From CAVZBW01 sp963778465 (GTDB lineage: Bacteria; Actinomycetota; Acidimicrobiia; Acidimicrobiales; RAAP-2), in contig CAVZUK010000003.1 of the NCBI GenBank assembly GCA_963778465.1, positions 186,001-250,000 of the forward strand: a stretch of DNA of 64,000 nucleotides, given 5' to 3'. Positions 1 through 9,852 of the stretch are shown here, in pieces. A program made the translations under genes and the position numbers. Position 1 is the stretch's first letter, and the number at the start of each line of letters is the position of its first letter. The notes under the pieces were generated by a model. The model had not been told where the DNA came from, did no database searches, and was given only the letters and a program-made list of their open reading frames with translations.

Positions 1-720
1 GGCCGGTGCTTTCCATCCGGCCCGATTACTGGCCCAAGACGAACATGGGATCCTGGGTCCACCTCCCGTGTCCCAATCACCCTCCCGCCCACAGCGGGAT
101 CTCGTCCCCTTCCTCTACGAGGTCCCCTCCGATGCCGGCCCTGGTGACTACGCCGGGGGCATCGTGGCCGAGGAGACCAACGGCACGGAATCCGGTAAGG
201 GCTCCGTGAAGGTCCACGTGCTCCAGGCCGTCGGCTCGGCCGTCTACGGCGCGTCGCCGGACCGTGGAACCCCGCCTGGCCATAACGCAGGTCAGCGTCA
301 GCATCGTGAACACCTCGGTTGCGACGCAGTTCGGCGGTGCGGTCGAGCACGGGTCGTGACTGGTGACCAAACCGGGAACGAGAACCTCAAACCCAAGGTC
401 AAGGTTTCGCTGTCCCCCCTCATCGGAAGTGGGCCCCGATCAGGACGGTCAGCTTCCCCAGATCCTGACCGGCTCGACGGTGACGTTCGCCCAGACCTTC
501 AAGGACGTCGTGCCGTTCGGTGACCTCACCGCCAACGTGACGGCCACCGCGAAGGGCGCGAGTGCGACCGGAAGCGGCGGCGCGATCGTGATCCCGTGGG
601 CGCTCCTGCTCATCGTCATCGTCTTGATCGCCCTGATCGTTTTCCTGGTGTACCGGCGCCGGCGAGACATGGTCATCATGACCAAAGATGGGGGGTCCTC
701 GGGAGGGAAGACCCCCATCT
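1..720 (+). pseudogene. Decayed DUF916-like membrane-anchored protein (5' end outside window)
   Basis: This is a broken copy of the intact gene at 6454-7530. Matching segments appear in order but in changing frames: MGSWVHLP near 45 (intact copy LGSWTHLA), LVPFLYEVPSDAG and GGIVAEET from about 100 to 185, ITQVSVS and TQFGGAV from 282 to 345 followed by an in-frame stop at 357, KPKVKVSLS near 390, then PFGDLTANVTATA, a transmembrane helix and RRRR up to about 670. At least four frame changes plus one stop are needed. DUF916-type proteins are extracellular beta domains with a C-terminal membrane anchor. The decay may be real or may reflect poor sequence at a contig end; similarity to the intact copy makes the identity fairly safe. 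Confidence 0.7.
687..719 (+). terminator. Hairpin between two broken surface genes
   Basis: Arms GATGGGGGGTC (687-697) and GACCCCCATC (710-719) pair over ten bases with one bulged G and a 12-base loop. It lies after the anchor of the decayed DUF916-like gene and just before the signal peptide of the next gene. There is no T tract, so calling it a terminator is inference. Confidence 0.3.
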
Positions 721-738
721 CCTCGACCAGTTCGAGAT

Positions 739-1631
739 ATGGGAAGTCCGCTGTTGCTGGTGCTCAGCGCCCTGGCGACGGTCGGTGCATTGAGCGGGCC
801 GGCAGGAGCGGCGGCGAGCCGCCGGCGGGATATCTGCGCTCACCGAGTTTAGTCGCTGGTCAGACGACTCCCATCCTTGGCTCGGGATGGAAGCCGGGCA
901 CCAGGCTCCAGGCCGCGTGGTGTGGAGGAAACGCCGTCAACGGTCTGAGCGATTGCGACCTGGCGTCAACGCAGACCGTCGTCGCCCAATCCACCGGAAG
1001 CATTTGGCAGCCGACCGCCTTCCAGTTGCCGGCCCAACCCTGCCCGTGTGTCGTCCTGGTCACGGGGCCCAACAGCGGGACCGTCAACAAGATCCCTGTG
1101 ACGGTGATCGGCACGCCCACCGGTCCGATACCTCCCGTGTCGACAGTGGCGGATCTCCGAGTGCAAAGCGTCCGGGTCACTGGCGGCCTGACTCTCGCCT
1201 CGGCCTTTGGTGGGGCCACGGAGCGGACGGTCTCCGTGGAGATCTACAACCCGGGCAATGCTGCGGTCACGCCCGTGCTAACGGGTCGGTGGGGCAGAGG
1301 AAGTAATCCCCAGAACGTGATCGCCATGGCCAAGGCGCTTCCGGTCCAACCGGGTCGGACGGAAGAGATGCGAACAAACTTCACGCTCAGCCCATTGTCG
1401 GTGGGGGAATACACCGTCAGAGTGGAAATGGAACAACTGAGCTCCTCCCAACGCACGCCGTCGTTCAGCACTACGACTGCAAACTGGCCCATGGGCCTCT
1501 TTGCCATCGGCTTGCTCATAGCCTTGGCTATCCTCGCCGGAATAGCCGTGGCGGTGCGAGTGGTGGTGCGGCGAATCCAGGAAGAAGACTCCGATGACTC
1601 TGCGAGGCCGCAGGTTCCGACAAGCGTCTGA
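739..1631 (+). pseudogene. Secreted, membrane-anchored beta protein, frameshifted after the signal peptide
   Basis: The ATG at 739 opens a good signal peptide (MGSPLLLVLSALATVGAL then GPAGA) that runs into a stop at about 846. The mature protein continues in another frame from roughly 810: SLVAGQTTPILGSGW, a Cys-containing stretch ending QPCPCVVLVTGP, a beta region with ERTVSVEIYNPGNAAV, a transmembrane helix at about 1490-1560 and a charged tail. The first mature domain loosely resembles the neocarzinostatin-like fold seen in actinobacterial secreted proteins; the second resembles the C-terminal part of the DUF916-like neighbour. One indel in the GC-rich stretch at about 800-840 explains the break. 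GC is visibly lower than in the rest of the window. Confidence 0.55.
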
Positions 1632-1644
1632 TCCGATCGTCGAG

Positions 1645-2216
1645 CTATTGCTCTGATTGGACCTTCTGGGTGGCGGTTTTTGCCACTTGCTGGGCAGTTG
1701 CGGCGGTGTCGAAGCCTGTACCCGTGGCGATCACGGACAGAATGCCACCTCCGACGGAGACTATGTAGGTGCTCCCACCGTTCAACGAGTACGCAGCGTC
1801 ACCAAGATTCGGCACACGGTGGACACCCTGGATTCCCTTCGTCCGCTTCGTGATGTAGGAGGAGGGCGTCTCGTTGACATACGCCAATTGCGACTGGGTG
1901 TAATAACTCACAGTGACGGCGTTTGGAGACGTGCCTCCGGTCCCCGGCGGGCCCACCGTGTAGACACAGTTTGTGGCGCCCTTCGGATAGAGCACGGAGA
2001 CTTCCCTCGACGTAACCGGTTGGCCGGCTATCTGACCCACCTGCTTGGTGCTCACGTACGAGCAGGGACTGGCCGAAGTCGGGTAGGGGCCGCTGAGGGA
2101 CGAATCTCGGGCCAGACCTGCACGAGGGACGCGATCAGGGCAACCAACGCCAGACCGCCCAGAAGTCCCGTCGAACGAAATTGCCCCCCCCTCCGCATGC
2201 ACCCGAAACTGTACAT
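1645..2216 (-). pseudogene. Membrane-anchored or secreted protein of unknown family, frameshifted
   Basis: Read on the minus strand, the ATG at 2216 gives a short basic start and a hydrophobic helix (GLLGGLALVALIASLV), then this frame ends at about 2052. The globular part lies in another frame from about 2100 to 1645: SPCSYVSTKQVGQIAG, NCVYTV, VTVSYYTQSQ, NLGDAAYSLNGG, VIATGTGF. The layout (anchor, Cys pair, small alpha/beta domain) recalls actinobacterial DUF3558-type proteins, but I cannot assign it. An indel between about 2060 and 2105 is required; an eight-C run also lies at 2184-2191. It is convergent with the preceding broken gene and divergent from the IPT gene. Confidence 0.5.
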
Positions 2217-2526
2217 GGCCTGCCGCCCTGTGAGGCACCAGGCGCCGGAATGTGTGGGTGATCCTTCACCTGATCGGCTTATCCCTGGCGTTCGGTATAT
2301 GGACGGCAAATGCCGACGACTGTAGTAGCCTTCGTTCGCCGCAATTTCCCGAGGTGACGGCGAGCGGGGGCGCAAGTAGGTCGAACCTCGATGGCTGGCG
2401 ACGAGGGCAAAAGAACCGTGGAGAAGGACGTGCGAGGAAGGCGCAATGCGATCCGGAAGGTTCTTCGAAAGCCAACCTTCTGCGAGTCGAGCCTCAGGAT
2501 GCCAATCGCACTGCTAGCGCGCCGCG
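2217..2526. other. Divergent intergenic region before the IPT-repeat gene
   Basis: No convincing gene. A hairpin with arms GAAGGTT (2456-2462) and AACCTTC (2474-2480) lies about 50 bases before the IPT start and could be a leader structure. I see no clear -35/-10 pair. An ATG at 2499 opens MPIALLARR, which would make a better signal-peptide start for the IPT protein if one base were removed at about 2525. Confidence 0.4.
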
Positions 2527-5500
2527 GTGTCGGCGGCTTTGGTCGTGGCGGGAATGCTCTTTCCTCTAGCCGTCGGTGTTCCACCTGCTGCAGCCATTGG
2601 GATACCGACGGTCGCCGCCCTGAACCCCGCTTTCGGTCCTGTCGACGGTGGCACGGTCGTGACGATCACGGGGACCAACTTCGGGTCGAGCGCCACGGTC
2701 GACTTCGGCTCCAACCCGGCCAGCGACGCCACCGTCAACTCGGGCACGTCCATCACGGCGACAGCCCCGCCCGGCACGGCCGGATCGATCGGCGTGACGG
2801 TCACGACCGCCGGCGGCACGTCCGCCACGGGCGTCGGAGACCTCTTCGCCTACGGCGCGCCGACGGTGACCGGGGTATCGCCGAACGGCGGGCCGCCCGC
2901 TGGAGGCACCGCGGTGGTCATCGATGGCACCGGCTTCGCGGCGGGCGCCGCCGTACGGTTTGGCACCGCAGCGGCGACGAGCGTGGTCGTCGACTCCGGA
3001 ACTTCGATCTCGGCGGTGGCCCCAGCGGGGTCGACCGGCTCGGTCGACGTGACGGTGACCACCGACCAGGGGACGTCTCCCACCGGGGTGGCGGACCAGT
3101 TCGAGTACGCCAATCCGTCGGTCACCTCGGTCAGCCCAAACGCGGGACCGACCGCCGGTGGATCGGTCGTCACGATCGTGGGTTCGGGGTTCGCACCCGG
3201 CGCGACGGTCCGATTCGGAGCCAACGCCGCGACGGGCGTCGACGTCGAGTCGGCCAACGTGCTGACCGCCACGGTGCCCTCTGCAGGAGCCGGGAGTGTG
3301 GACGTCACGGTGACGACGGCTGCCGGGACCTCTCCGACCTCGAGCGCCGACCTCTTCGCGTACGGGGCGCCGGTCGTTTCCGGCCTCGGCCCGAGTAACG
3401 GACCGGCGTCCGGCGGCACCGCGGTGACGATCGCCGGGTCCGGGTTCGTTCCCGGCGAGGTGGTCCGGTTCGGGCCCGTTACCGCTGCGGCAACCGGCAT
3501 CAATGCGACCGGCACGATCCTGACCGTGGTGGCGCCTGCGGGTGCCGCCTCCGTCGACGTGACGGTGACCACGCCCGCCGGCCCGTCGGCGACGACACCG
3601 GCCGATCTCTTCGCCTACGACGTGCCGACCGTCAGCTCGGTGAGTCCCGCGAGCGGCCCCACAGGGGGCGGCACGGTGGTCACCATCGCCGGCTCGGGAT
3701 TCGTCAACGGCGCCACGGTGAGCTTCGGCGGCAGCCCGGCCACCGGCGTCACGGTCAACTCGTCCACCTCGATCACCGCGACCTCTCCCGCCGGGGCCGC
3801 GGGCTCGACAGACGTGACGGTGACCACGCCGGCGGGCACCTCCGTTACCAACCCGGCTGACCAATTTCTCTACGGAGATCTCGAGGTCACGGCCCTATCC
3901 CCGTCCGGTGGCTCGATCGCGGGCGGCACGGCGGTAACGATCACCGGGACCGGCTTCGTCAACGGCGCCACGGTGAGCTTCGGCGGCAACCCGGCCACCG
4001 GCGTCACGGTCAACTCGTCCACCTCGATCACCGCGACCTCTCCCGCCGGGGCCGCGGGCTCGGCCAACGTGACCGTCACCGATCGGCACCGAGACCTCGC
4101 CTGGCGCCCCGGCCAACCTCTTCGCCTATGGAGCGCCCACGGTCTCGGGCGTCGGACCGAACGCCGGCCCGACCGCCGGCGGCACGGTCGTGACCGTGAC
4201 CGGCACGGGCTTCGTCCCGGGCGTCAGCGCCGCCTTCGGCACCAGCGTGGCGACCGGCGTGATCGTGTTGAGTGGCAACACCCTGCTCGCGACCGCGCCT
4301 GCGGCGAGTGTGGGTCCGGTGGACGTGACGATCACCGATCCCGCCCCGGGGACGGGCGCCTCGCCGCTCTCCTCGGCGGACACCTTCACCTACGACCCGG
4401 TTCCCACGGTGACCTCGGTAAGCCCCAATGGCGGCCCGACTGCCGGTGGTACCTCGGTCACGGTGACGGGCACCGGCTTCTCCGACGACGCGACCGTCGA
4501 CTTCGGGTCGAGCCCCGGCAGCGGCGTCACGGTGCACTCGTCGACCTCGATCACCGTGCAGTCCCCGGCGAACACCGGTGATGTGGACGTCCTCGTCTCG
4601 ACTCCCGGCGGCACCTCGGTGTCGAACGTGAACGACCTCTTCGCCTACGGGGCCCCGAGCGTCACCGCCGTGGCGCCGAACGGCGGTGCCGTGGGGGGCG
4701 GGACGGTCGTCACGGTCCAGGGCGACGGGTTCGCCCCCGGCGCGACCGTCAAGTTCGGCGGCGCCACTGCCACCGAGGTCACGGTGCTCTCGAGCAGGCT
4801 CCTCACGGCGAGCACGCCCTCGCACGGCGCCGGCTCGGTCGACGTCACCGCGGCCACCTCCGGCGGCACCTCGGCTGCCGGGACCGCCGACCTCTTCGCC
4901 TACGGCCCGGCGACCGTCGCCTCCGCGACGCCCGACGCCGGGTCGACCGCCGGGGGCACGGTCGTGACCGTGAGCGGCACGGGCTTCGCCCCCGGCGCCC
5001 AGGTGCTGTTCGGAACCACACCGGCGACCAACGTCTCGGTCGACACGAACGGCACCTCGTTGACGGCGACCTCCCCGGCAGGGACCCCGGGAGTGGTGGA
5101 CGTCTTGGTCAGCACGTCGGGCGGCGCTTCGACGTCGGGAGCCGGCGACCGCTTCGCGTACGGTCCGCCGACGGTGACCGGGATCACCCCCCACACCGGT
5201 CCCAAGTCGGGGGGCACCGTGGTGACCGTCACCGGCACGGCGTTCTCCCAGGACGCCACCGTGAGCTTCGGTGGCACACCGGCCACGGGAGTAACCGTCA
5301 ACCTGGCGGGCACGTCGCTGCGTGCCACGTCGCCGAACGGCACGGGCTCGGTGGACGTGACGGTGACGACGCCGACCGGCACGTCGCCGACGAGCCCCGG
5401 GGACCTCTTCGCCTACGGCCATCCCGTCGTCACGGGAGTCAGCCCCGACGCCGGTCCGACGACCGGCGGCACCGTGGTGACCGTCACCGGCTCGGGCTTC

Positions 5501-6457
5501 GCTCCCGGTGCCGAGGTCGACTTCGGCACCACACCCTCCGCGACGGTCACCGTCGACTCGGGGACCCAGATCACGGCCAGCGCTCCGGCCGGCTCTAGTG
5601 GTCCCGTCGATGTCTCGGTCGCGACCTCTCAGGGCACGTCGCCCAACGACCAGGGCGACGTCTTCATCTACGGAGCCCCGGTCGTCGAATCGTTGCGCCC
5701 GGTGAGTGGCCCCACCACCGGTGGAACCGGTGTGACCGTCATCGGGACCGGGTTCACCCGAGACGCCACGGTCGACTTCGGTGCCACCCCGGCGGCATCG
5801 GTGACCGTCAATTCGGACACCTCGCTGACTGCCGTCAGCCCTCCCGGCACCTCCGGGGTCGTCGATGTGACGGTCACCTCGCCCGCAGGGACCTCGGCGA
5901 CGGGGAGTGCGGACGAGTTCGCCTACAGCGACCAGCTCGAGCTCAGCTGCAGCCCGCCGCCCTACACCTCGCCGGGCTCGACCTGCCCCGGGATCAACCT
6001 CCCGTCCGTCACCCTGGACGGAGCGCAGCAATCGACGCAGGCACCGGGGAACACGATCTACATCATGGACAACCGCGGCGGGTCGAGCGCCGGCTGGTCG
6101 GTCAGTGCGTACCTCGTGCCCACGCCGGGCGATGCGCCCAGCGGTTGTGCGGCCTACTCGGGCTTTTGCAACTGGAGCGTCGGGGACGCATCGTCGAGCC
6201 CGGACGCGAAGATCCCGGCGTCGGACTTCTCGGTCGGGTCGCTCTCGTGCACCGTGGCTCCCGGGAACTCGAGCTCACCGCCCCACGTGGGCTCGGGGGG
6301 GAGCTTCCCGGACTCCGGAGGAGCGGTCTCCCTGTGCACCGCCGATCCCGGGTCGAGTGGAGGCGCGTTCGAGCTGGGTTCTACGTTCTCCCTGGTCCTG
6401 CCCGAATCCCTTTACGCAGGGACCTACCACGCAACGGTCGAGTACCTGGTGATGTGA
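2527..6457 (+). CDS. Giant IPT/TIG-repeat secreted protein with C-terminal WxL-like domain (one frameshift)
   Basis: About 1309 residues if the net +1 shift at about 4081 is corrected. A signal peptide (from GTG 2527, with ALVVAGMLFPLAV and an AAA cleavage region) is followed by 13 immunoglobulin-like IPT/TIG repeats of about 85 residues. Each has a P-x-V-x-x-x-x-P start, a GGT-V-T core and an LFAYG-type end. The last 170 residues form a different domain with DNRGGSSAGWSVSA and a final AGTYHATVEYLVM, resembling the WxL cell-wall-binding domain. The reading frame leaves VTVT at 4080 and resumes as IGTETSPGAP. The protein is probably extracellular and wall-associated. Its stop overlaps the GTG of the DUF916-like gene, which supports a joint role. 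An alternative start is ATG 2499 with a further +1 shift. Confidence 0.8.
2605..5930 (+). repeat. Thirteen tandem IPT/TIG repeats; copies 5 and 6 nearly identical in DNA
   Basis: The unit is about 255 bases. Most copies have diverged, but 3700-3807 (repeat 5) and 3955-4062 (repeat 6) match over 108 bases with one visible mismatch (AGC versus AAC in the GG[S/N]PATG motif). This indicates recent duplication or gene conversion. The frameshift at 4081 lies about 20 bases beyond the end of the near-identical tract. Confidence 0.85.
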
Positions 6458-7530
6458 GGCCGATCGGGCGGAGACCCCTGGCCCGACGGCCGGCGCGCCG
6501 CCGGCTCGGTCCGGGTCGGCTCCTGCTCGCAGCCGCGCTGTGCGTAGCGATCTGGTCGGGGGTGTCCGGGCCAGCGGGTGCCGCGAGCAACGGGCTGTGG
6601 TCGATCGCCCCGACCGCTTCGTCCGGGCAAGGGGCACAGCCGTACGTCGAGGTCTCCCTCTCGCCCGGCGCCTCGTACGAGAGCTCGGTGACGATCGACA
6701 ACCTCACCGCCGCGCCGCTGACCCTCAACGTCTACGCCGCAGACGCCCTCAACCCACCCGGCGGAGGGCTCTCGCTTCGCGCACGGACCTCGACCGAGGA
6801 GGGCCTCGGCAGCTGGACCCACCTCGCGCAGGATCAGGTGACGCTACCCGCCGGCGGTGGCGCGCTCGTCCCCTTCGTCATCGACGTCCCGGCCGATGCG
6901 AGGTCGGGGGATCACGTCGGGGGAATCGTGGCCGAGGAGACCCAGGGCTCGCAATCGTCGTCGAGATCACTTCCGGTCACGGTGCTGCAGGCGGTCGGCG
7001 TGCGGATCTACGCGAGGGTGAGCGGCGCGATCCGGCCGGGCTTGGCCGTGCGCGCCACGTCGGTGTCGGTCTCCGGAGGGATCGCGTCAAGCTTCGGAGG
7101 CGCCGTGTCGGCCAAGGTGCACTTCACGGTGACCGATACCGGCAACACGGTGCTCAACCCCCACGCCACCGTCTCACTGTCCACGCCGTTTGGGGATGCG
7201 ACGGCACCAGTGTCGGCCTTCGTCGGCCAGCTGCTGCCGGGATCGTCGGTCTCGACTTCCGTCACGCTTCCCCACGTCACTCCCTGGGGTCACCTCGGTG
7301 CCGGCGTCACGGCCACGGCCGGTGACCTGAAGGCGACGGGTTCGGCCGGTGCCACCGTGGTCCCCTGGGGGCTGGTTGCCGTCGTGGTGGTCTTCGTCGT
7401 TGCACTCGTCGTGGCCGGTCGACGGTGGCGCCGCCGCCGATCCGCCCGGCGTGTGGATTCGGGCGCCGCGGACCCGGGGGGCGGGGAGGCAGACCCGGTC
7501 GGTGCTCAGTCCAGCGAGAAAGGTGGGTAG
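6454..7530 (+). CDS. DUF916-like extracellular protein with C-terminal membrane anchor
   Basis: 358 residues from GTG 6454, which overlaps the TGA of the IPT gene (GTGA), so translation is probably coupled. A twin-basic N-terminus (RRPLARRPARRR) precedes a signal peptide (LLLAAALCVAIWSGV, cleavage near GPAGAAS). The ectodomain has two beta domains: the first with PYVEVSLSPGASYESSVTI, a NLTAAPLTLNVYA-type strand and GGIVAEET; the second with ASSFGGAVSAKVHFTVTDTG. A single transmembrane helix near 7350-7420 and an Arg-rich cytoplasmic tail follow. In Firmicutes, DUF916 proteins accompany WxL proteins and bind peptidoglycan or present the WxL partner; the same partner is encoded immediately upstream here. 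Function by analogy only. Confidence 0.75.
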   Translation: MRPIGRRPLARRPARRRLGPGRLLLAAALCVAIWSGVSGPAGAASNGLWSIAPTASSGQGAQPYVEVSLSPGASYESSVTIDNLTAAPLTLNVYAADALNPPGGGLSLRARTSTEEGLGSWTHLAQDQVTLPAGGGALVPFVIDVPADARSGDHVGGIVAEETQGSQSSSRSLPVTVLQAVGVRIYARVSGAIRPGLAVRATSVSVSGGIASSFGGAVSAKVHFTVTDTGNTVLNPHATVSLSTPFGDATAPVSAFVGQLLPGSSVSTSVTLPHVTPWGHLGAGVTATAGDLKATGSAGATVVPWGLVAVVVVFVVALVVAGRRWRRRRSARRVDSGAADPGGGEADPVGAQSSEKGG

Positions 7531-8105
7531 ACGTCGGTCAGCAGGTAGGTGTAAAGGCTGACCCGCATGCCCCAGCGCACCACGCCGATCGCGAAATTCC
7601 GCATGCCGTCGGGCCACCGGCCGGTGATGATCACGGCGAAGAAGGCGATGATCCACACCACGTAGAACGCGATGCCCACGAAGATCAGCACGATGAATTG
7701 CGGGATGATCAGCAGCCACTTGACCAGAGGAAGCCAGCGATTGAGCTCCGGCTGCTCACCGACGACGAGCTTGGCCGGGTCGTTGCCAGGGTCCTGTGAG
7801 ACGAGGTCGAACTCGAACGGCGGGTAGGACTCGCGGAGCCACAGGATGTAGGAGGTTACGCGCCACTCGTAGCGGTGCACCATCACGATGAAGTTGTAGA
7901 TGCCGGGTGGGATCTTCGTGGTGAACAGGATCGTGAAGAACGCGACGATCCACAGGATCCCGGCGACTCCTCGCAGCACGTAGATGACGGCCAGTTGCGG
8001 GATGGCGAGCAGCCAGTGCACCAAGGGTCGCCAGCGGGCGATCTCATCGGGCGAGTCGATCGAGAGCTCCATGGGGAAGCCCGAGCCAAAACTTGCAGGT
8101 GTCAT
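7506..8105 (-). CDS. DUF4389 membrane protein
   Basis: 199 residues from ATG 8105 (a GTG two codons upstream at 8111 is possible). It contains two copies of the DUF4389 pattern, each with a hydrophobic helix pair: RWRPLVHWLLAIPQL...WIVAFFTILFT, and RWLPLVKWLLIIPQFI...IIAFFAVIITGRWP. Each is followed by an amphipathic segment with an R-V-x-x-Y-x-x-L-x-x-x-x-YPPF motif. It is an integral membrane protein of unknown function, common in actinobacteria. Its 3' end overlaps the convergent DUF916-like gene by 25 bases. Confidence 0.8.
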   Translation of the reverse strand: MTPASFGSGFPMELSIDSPDEIARWRPLVHWLLAIPQLAVIYVLRGVAGILWIVAFFTILFTTKIPPGIYNFIVMVHRYEWRVTSYILWLRESYPPFEFDLVSQDPGNDPAKLVVGEQPELNRWLPLVKWLLIIPQFIVLIFVGIAFYVVWIIAFFAVIITGRWPDGMRNFAIGVVRWGMRVSLYTYLLTDVYPPFSLD

Positions 8106-8289
8106 GTCCACGGGGGAACGGTAGCTCCTGGCGCGCCGTCCGGCTCGGAAAACGATCGTTGGACGCCCACCCGTATGCCCTGGTCAGACGCCCGCCAGGC
8201 ATGTGAACCACATCACTTGCAGACCCGCCGGATCGCACTTCGGAGGTGCCGACTGTGCTACACCAACCGGGAGGGCGAGGGAGTGAGCA

Positions 8290-9852
8290 GTGGCGGACGA
8301 AGAGGAACCACAAGACGTCGAAACTCTCCGGGCCGAGGTGACGGATCTGCGTCGTCAGCTCGACGACACCCGGGCCGAGAACAAGGGCGGGATCAAGCGG
8401 AAGCTGCGCTCGATCGTGGTCGTCGTGTTGATCGTGCTTGGCAGCGTCCTCGCCCCGATCGCCGCGATGACCATCTACCTGCGGGCTTTCGTCCTGGACA
8501 CGAACGAGTACCTCGCCGTGGTGGGACCGCTGCCCAAGGACCCCGCCGTCGCCACGGCGCTCGCCGACCAGGTCACCAACCAGCTCTTTGCCCGGGTGGA
8601 CGTGAAGCAGGCCATCGAGAACGCCCTGCCCAACAGCGCGAACTTCCTCGCCGACCCGTTGGCCAGCACGGTCAAGTCGGCCACCCACGCGGCCGCCTAC
8701 AAGGTGGCGATCTCCGACCAGTTCCACTCGGCGTGGCTCCAGGCCAACCGGCGGGTGCACCAGGCCCTGGTCGGGATCCTGACGGGCTCCAGTAACAGCG
8801 CCGTCTCGGCGGACAAGTCGGGGAAGGTCACGCTCGACCTCCACACCCTCGCGGTCCAGGTCGTCGATCAGCTCAAGGCCAGCGGCCTGACGGTGTTCGA
8901 CAAGGTCCCCACCGACAAGATCGGGGGTGAGGTCGTCCTCTTCACGGCGCCCGGGCTGGTCAAGGCCCAGGGCGCCACCAACGCGCTCAACACGCTCGCC
9001 TACGTGCTGCCCTTCCTCTCCGTGGCCTGCTTCGTCGGCGCGGTGGCCGCCGCCAGACGCGGCCGTCGGCGACGGACGCTCCTCTACGACGGGATGGGCC
9101 TCGCCATCTCGATGGTCGTCTTTGCGATCCTGCTCGGCCTGGCGCGCTCCTACCTCCTCACCGCGGCCGAGGGTCATTCCCTGAATCCCAGCGCCGCCGG
9201 CGCCCTGTTCGACGCCTTTTTGGAGGTGCCCCAGGGGTGGCTCCGGATCCTCTTCATCGTCGGCGTGCTGGTCACGGTCTTCGCGTGGTTGGCCGGGCCG
9301 TCGCGCCCGGCGGCCGCGATCCGTCGCTACGTCGTGCAAGCGGCGCGGTGGGTCGGGGGGTTGTTCACGGGGAGGGACTGGCACCTCGGACCTGCCGGTC
9401 GGTGGCTCGGCCAGAACGAGGGACCCGTCGAGTGCGGCATCGGCCTCGTGGGGTTCATCATCCTCGTCATCTGGGGCAGCCCGGGGATCGTGGGTGCGCT
9501 CGTGGTCGTGCTGATCGTCGCCGCCCTGATCCTTCTCGTGCACTTCGTCGCGACCCGGTCCCGGGCGGAGCAGGTGCTCGAGGGGGGCCACGGACCGCGG
9601 GACGCCCCGCCCAGCGACGAGGGAGGCGACCTGGTCGGGGCTACGAAGGACGACGGGGAGTACCGGCGGCGGCCAGGAGGGTGCCCTCACCTCGGGGGGC
9701 TCGGCCTCCGAGGTCACCCCGCACAGCAGCGGCTAGCCGGGGTCGGTCGGTGCCGATCGCCATCAACGGGAGGACCCTGCGCGAGGCGGTGTGGGCAAGG
9801 GAGAGCTACGGCCTGCTGTTCATCTTCCTCCTCGTCGACTACCTGGTGCTGA
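8290..9852 (+). CDS. Coiled-coil multi-spanning membrane protein, probable 3' frameshift
   Basis: 520 residues as an uninterrupted frame from GTG 8290, preceded by a GAGGGAG ribosome-binding site. An N-terminal acidic coiled coil (about 10-35) precedes a first transmembrane helix (SIVVVVLIVLGSVLAPI), a roughly 190-residue extracytoplasmic domain with TNQLFARVDVKQAIENALP, then helices near 240-265, 275-295, 320-340 and 390-425. No enzymatic motif is visible; it resembles large conserved membrane proteins of unknown function in actinobacteria. The last 60 residues become unnatural (CCSSSSSSTT) and overlap the next gene by 103 bases. In the +1 frame a Gly/Ser/Thr-rich tail ends at a TAG at 9734-9736, 13 bases before that gene, so a net +1 shift near 9650 is likely. 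Confidence 0.7.
   Translation: MADEEEPQDVETLRAEVTDLRRQLDDTRAENKGGIKRKLRSIVVVVLIVLGSVLAPIAAMTIYLRAFVLDTNEYLAVVGPLPKDPAVATALADQVTNQLFARVDVKQAIENALPNSANFLADPLASTVKSATHAAAYKVAISDQFHSAWLQANRRVHQALVGILTGSSNSAVSADKSGKVTLDLHTLAVQVVDQLKASGLTVFDKVPTDKIGGEVVLFTAPGLVKAQGATNALNTLAYVLPFLSVACFVGAVAAARRGRRRRTLLYDGMGLAISMVVFAILLGLARSYLLTAAEGHSLNPSAAGALFDAFLEVPQGWLRILFIVGVLVTVFAWLAGPSRPAAAIRRYVVQAARWVGGLFTGRDWHLGPAGRWLGQNEGPVECGIGLVGFIILVIWGSPGIVGALVVVLIVAALILLVHFVATRSRAEQVLEGGHGPRDAPPSDEGGDLVGATKDDGEYRRRPGGCPHLGGLGLRGHPAQQRLAGVGRCRSPSTGGPCARRCGQGRATACCSSSSSSTTWC

Noticed and set aside
68..523. 151-residue frame as an intact gene
   Set aside because: Only its first part and a short later piece match the intact DUF916-like gene; the middle is out of frame.
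2605..5930. IPT repeats as a DNA repeat array or CRISPR
   Set aside because: They are protein-coding with in-frame 85-residue units.
4076..6031. A 651-residue open frame on the minus strand opposite the IPT gene
   Set aside because: Its residues are an Arg/Gly/Asp-rich mirror of the repeat DNA, with no family motifs; it is a by-product of high GC and codon periodicity.
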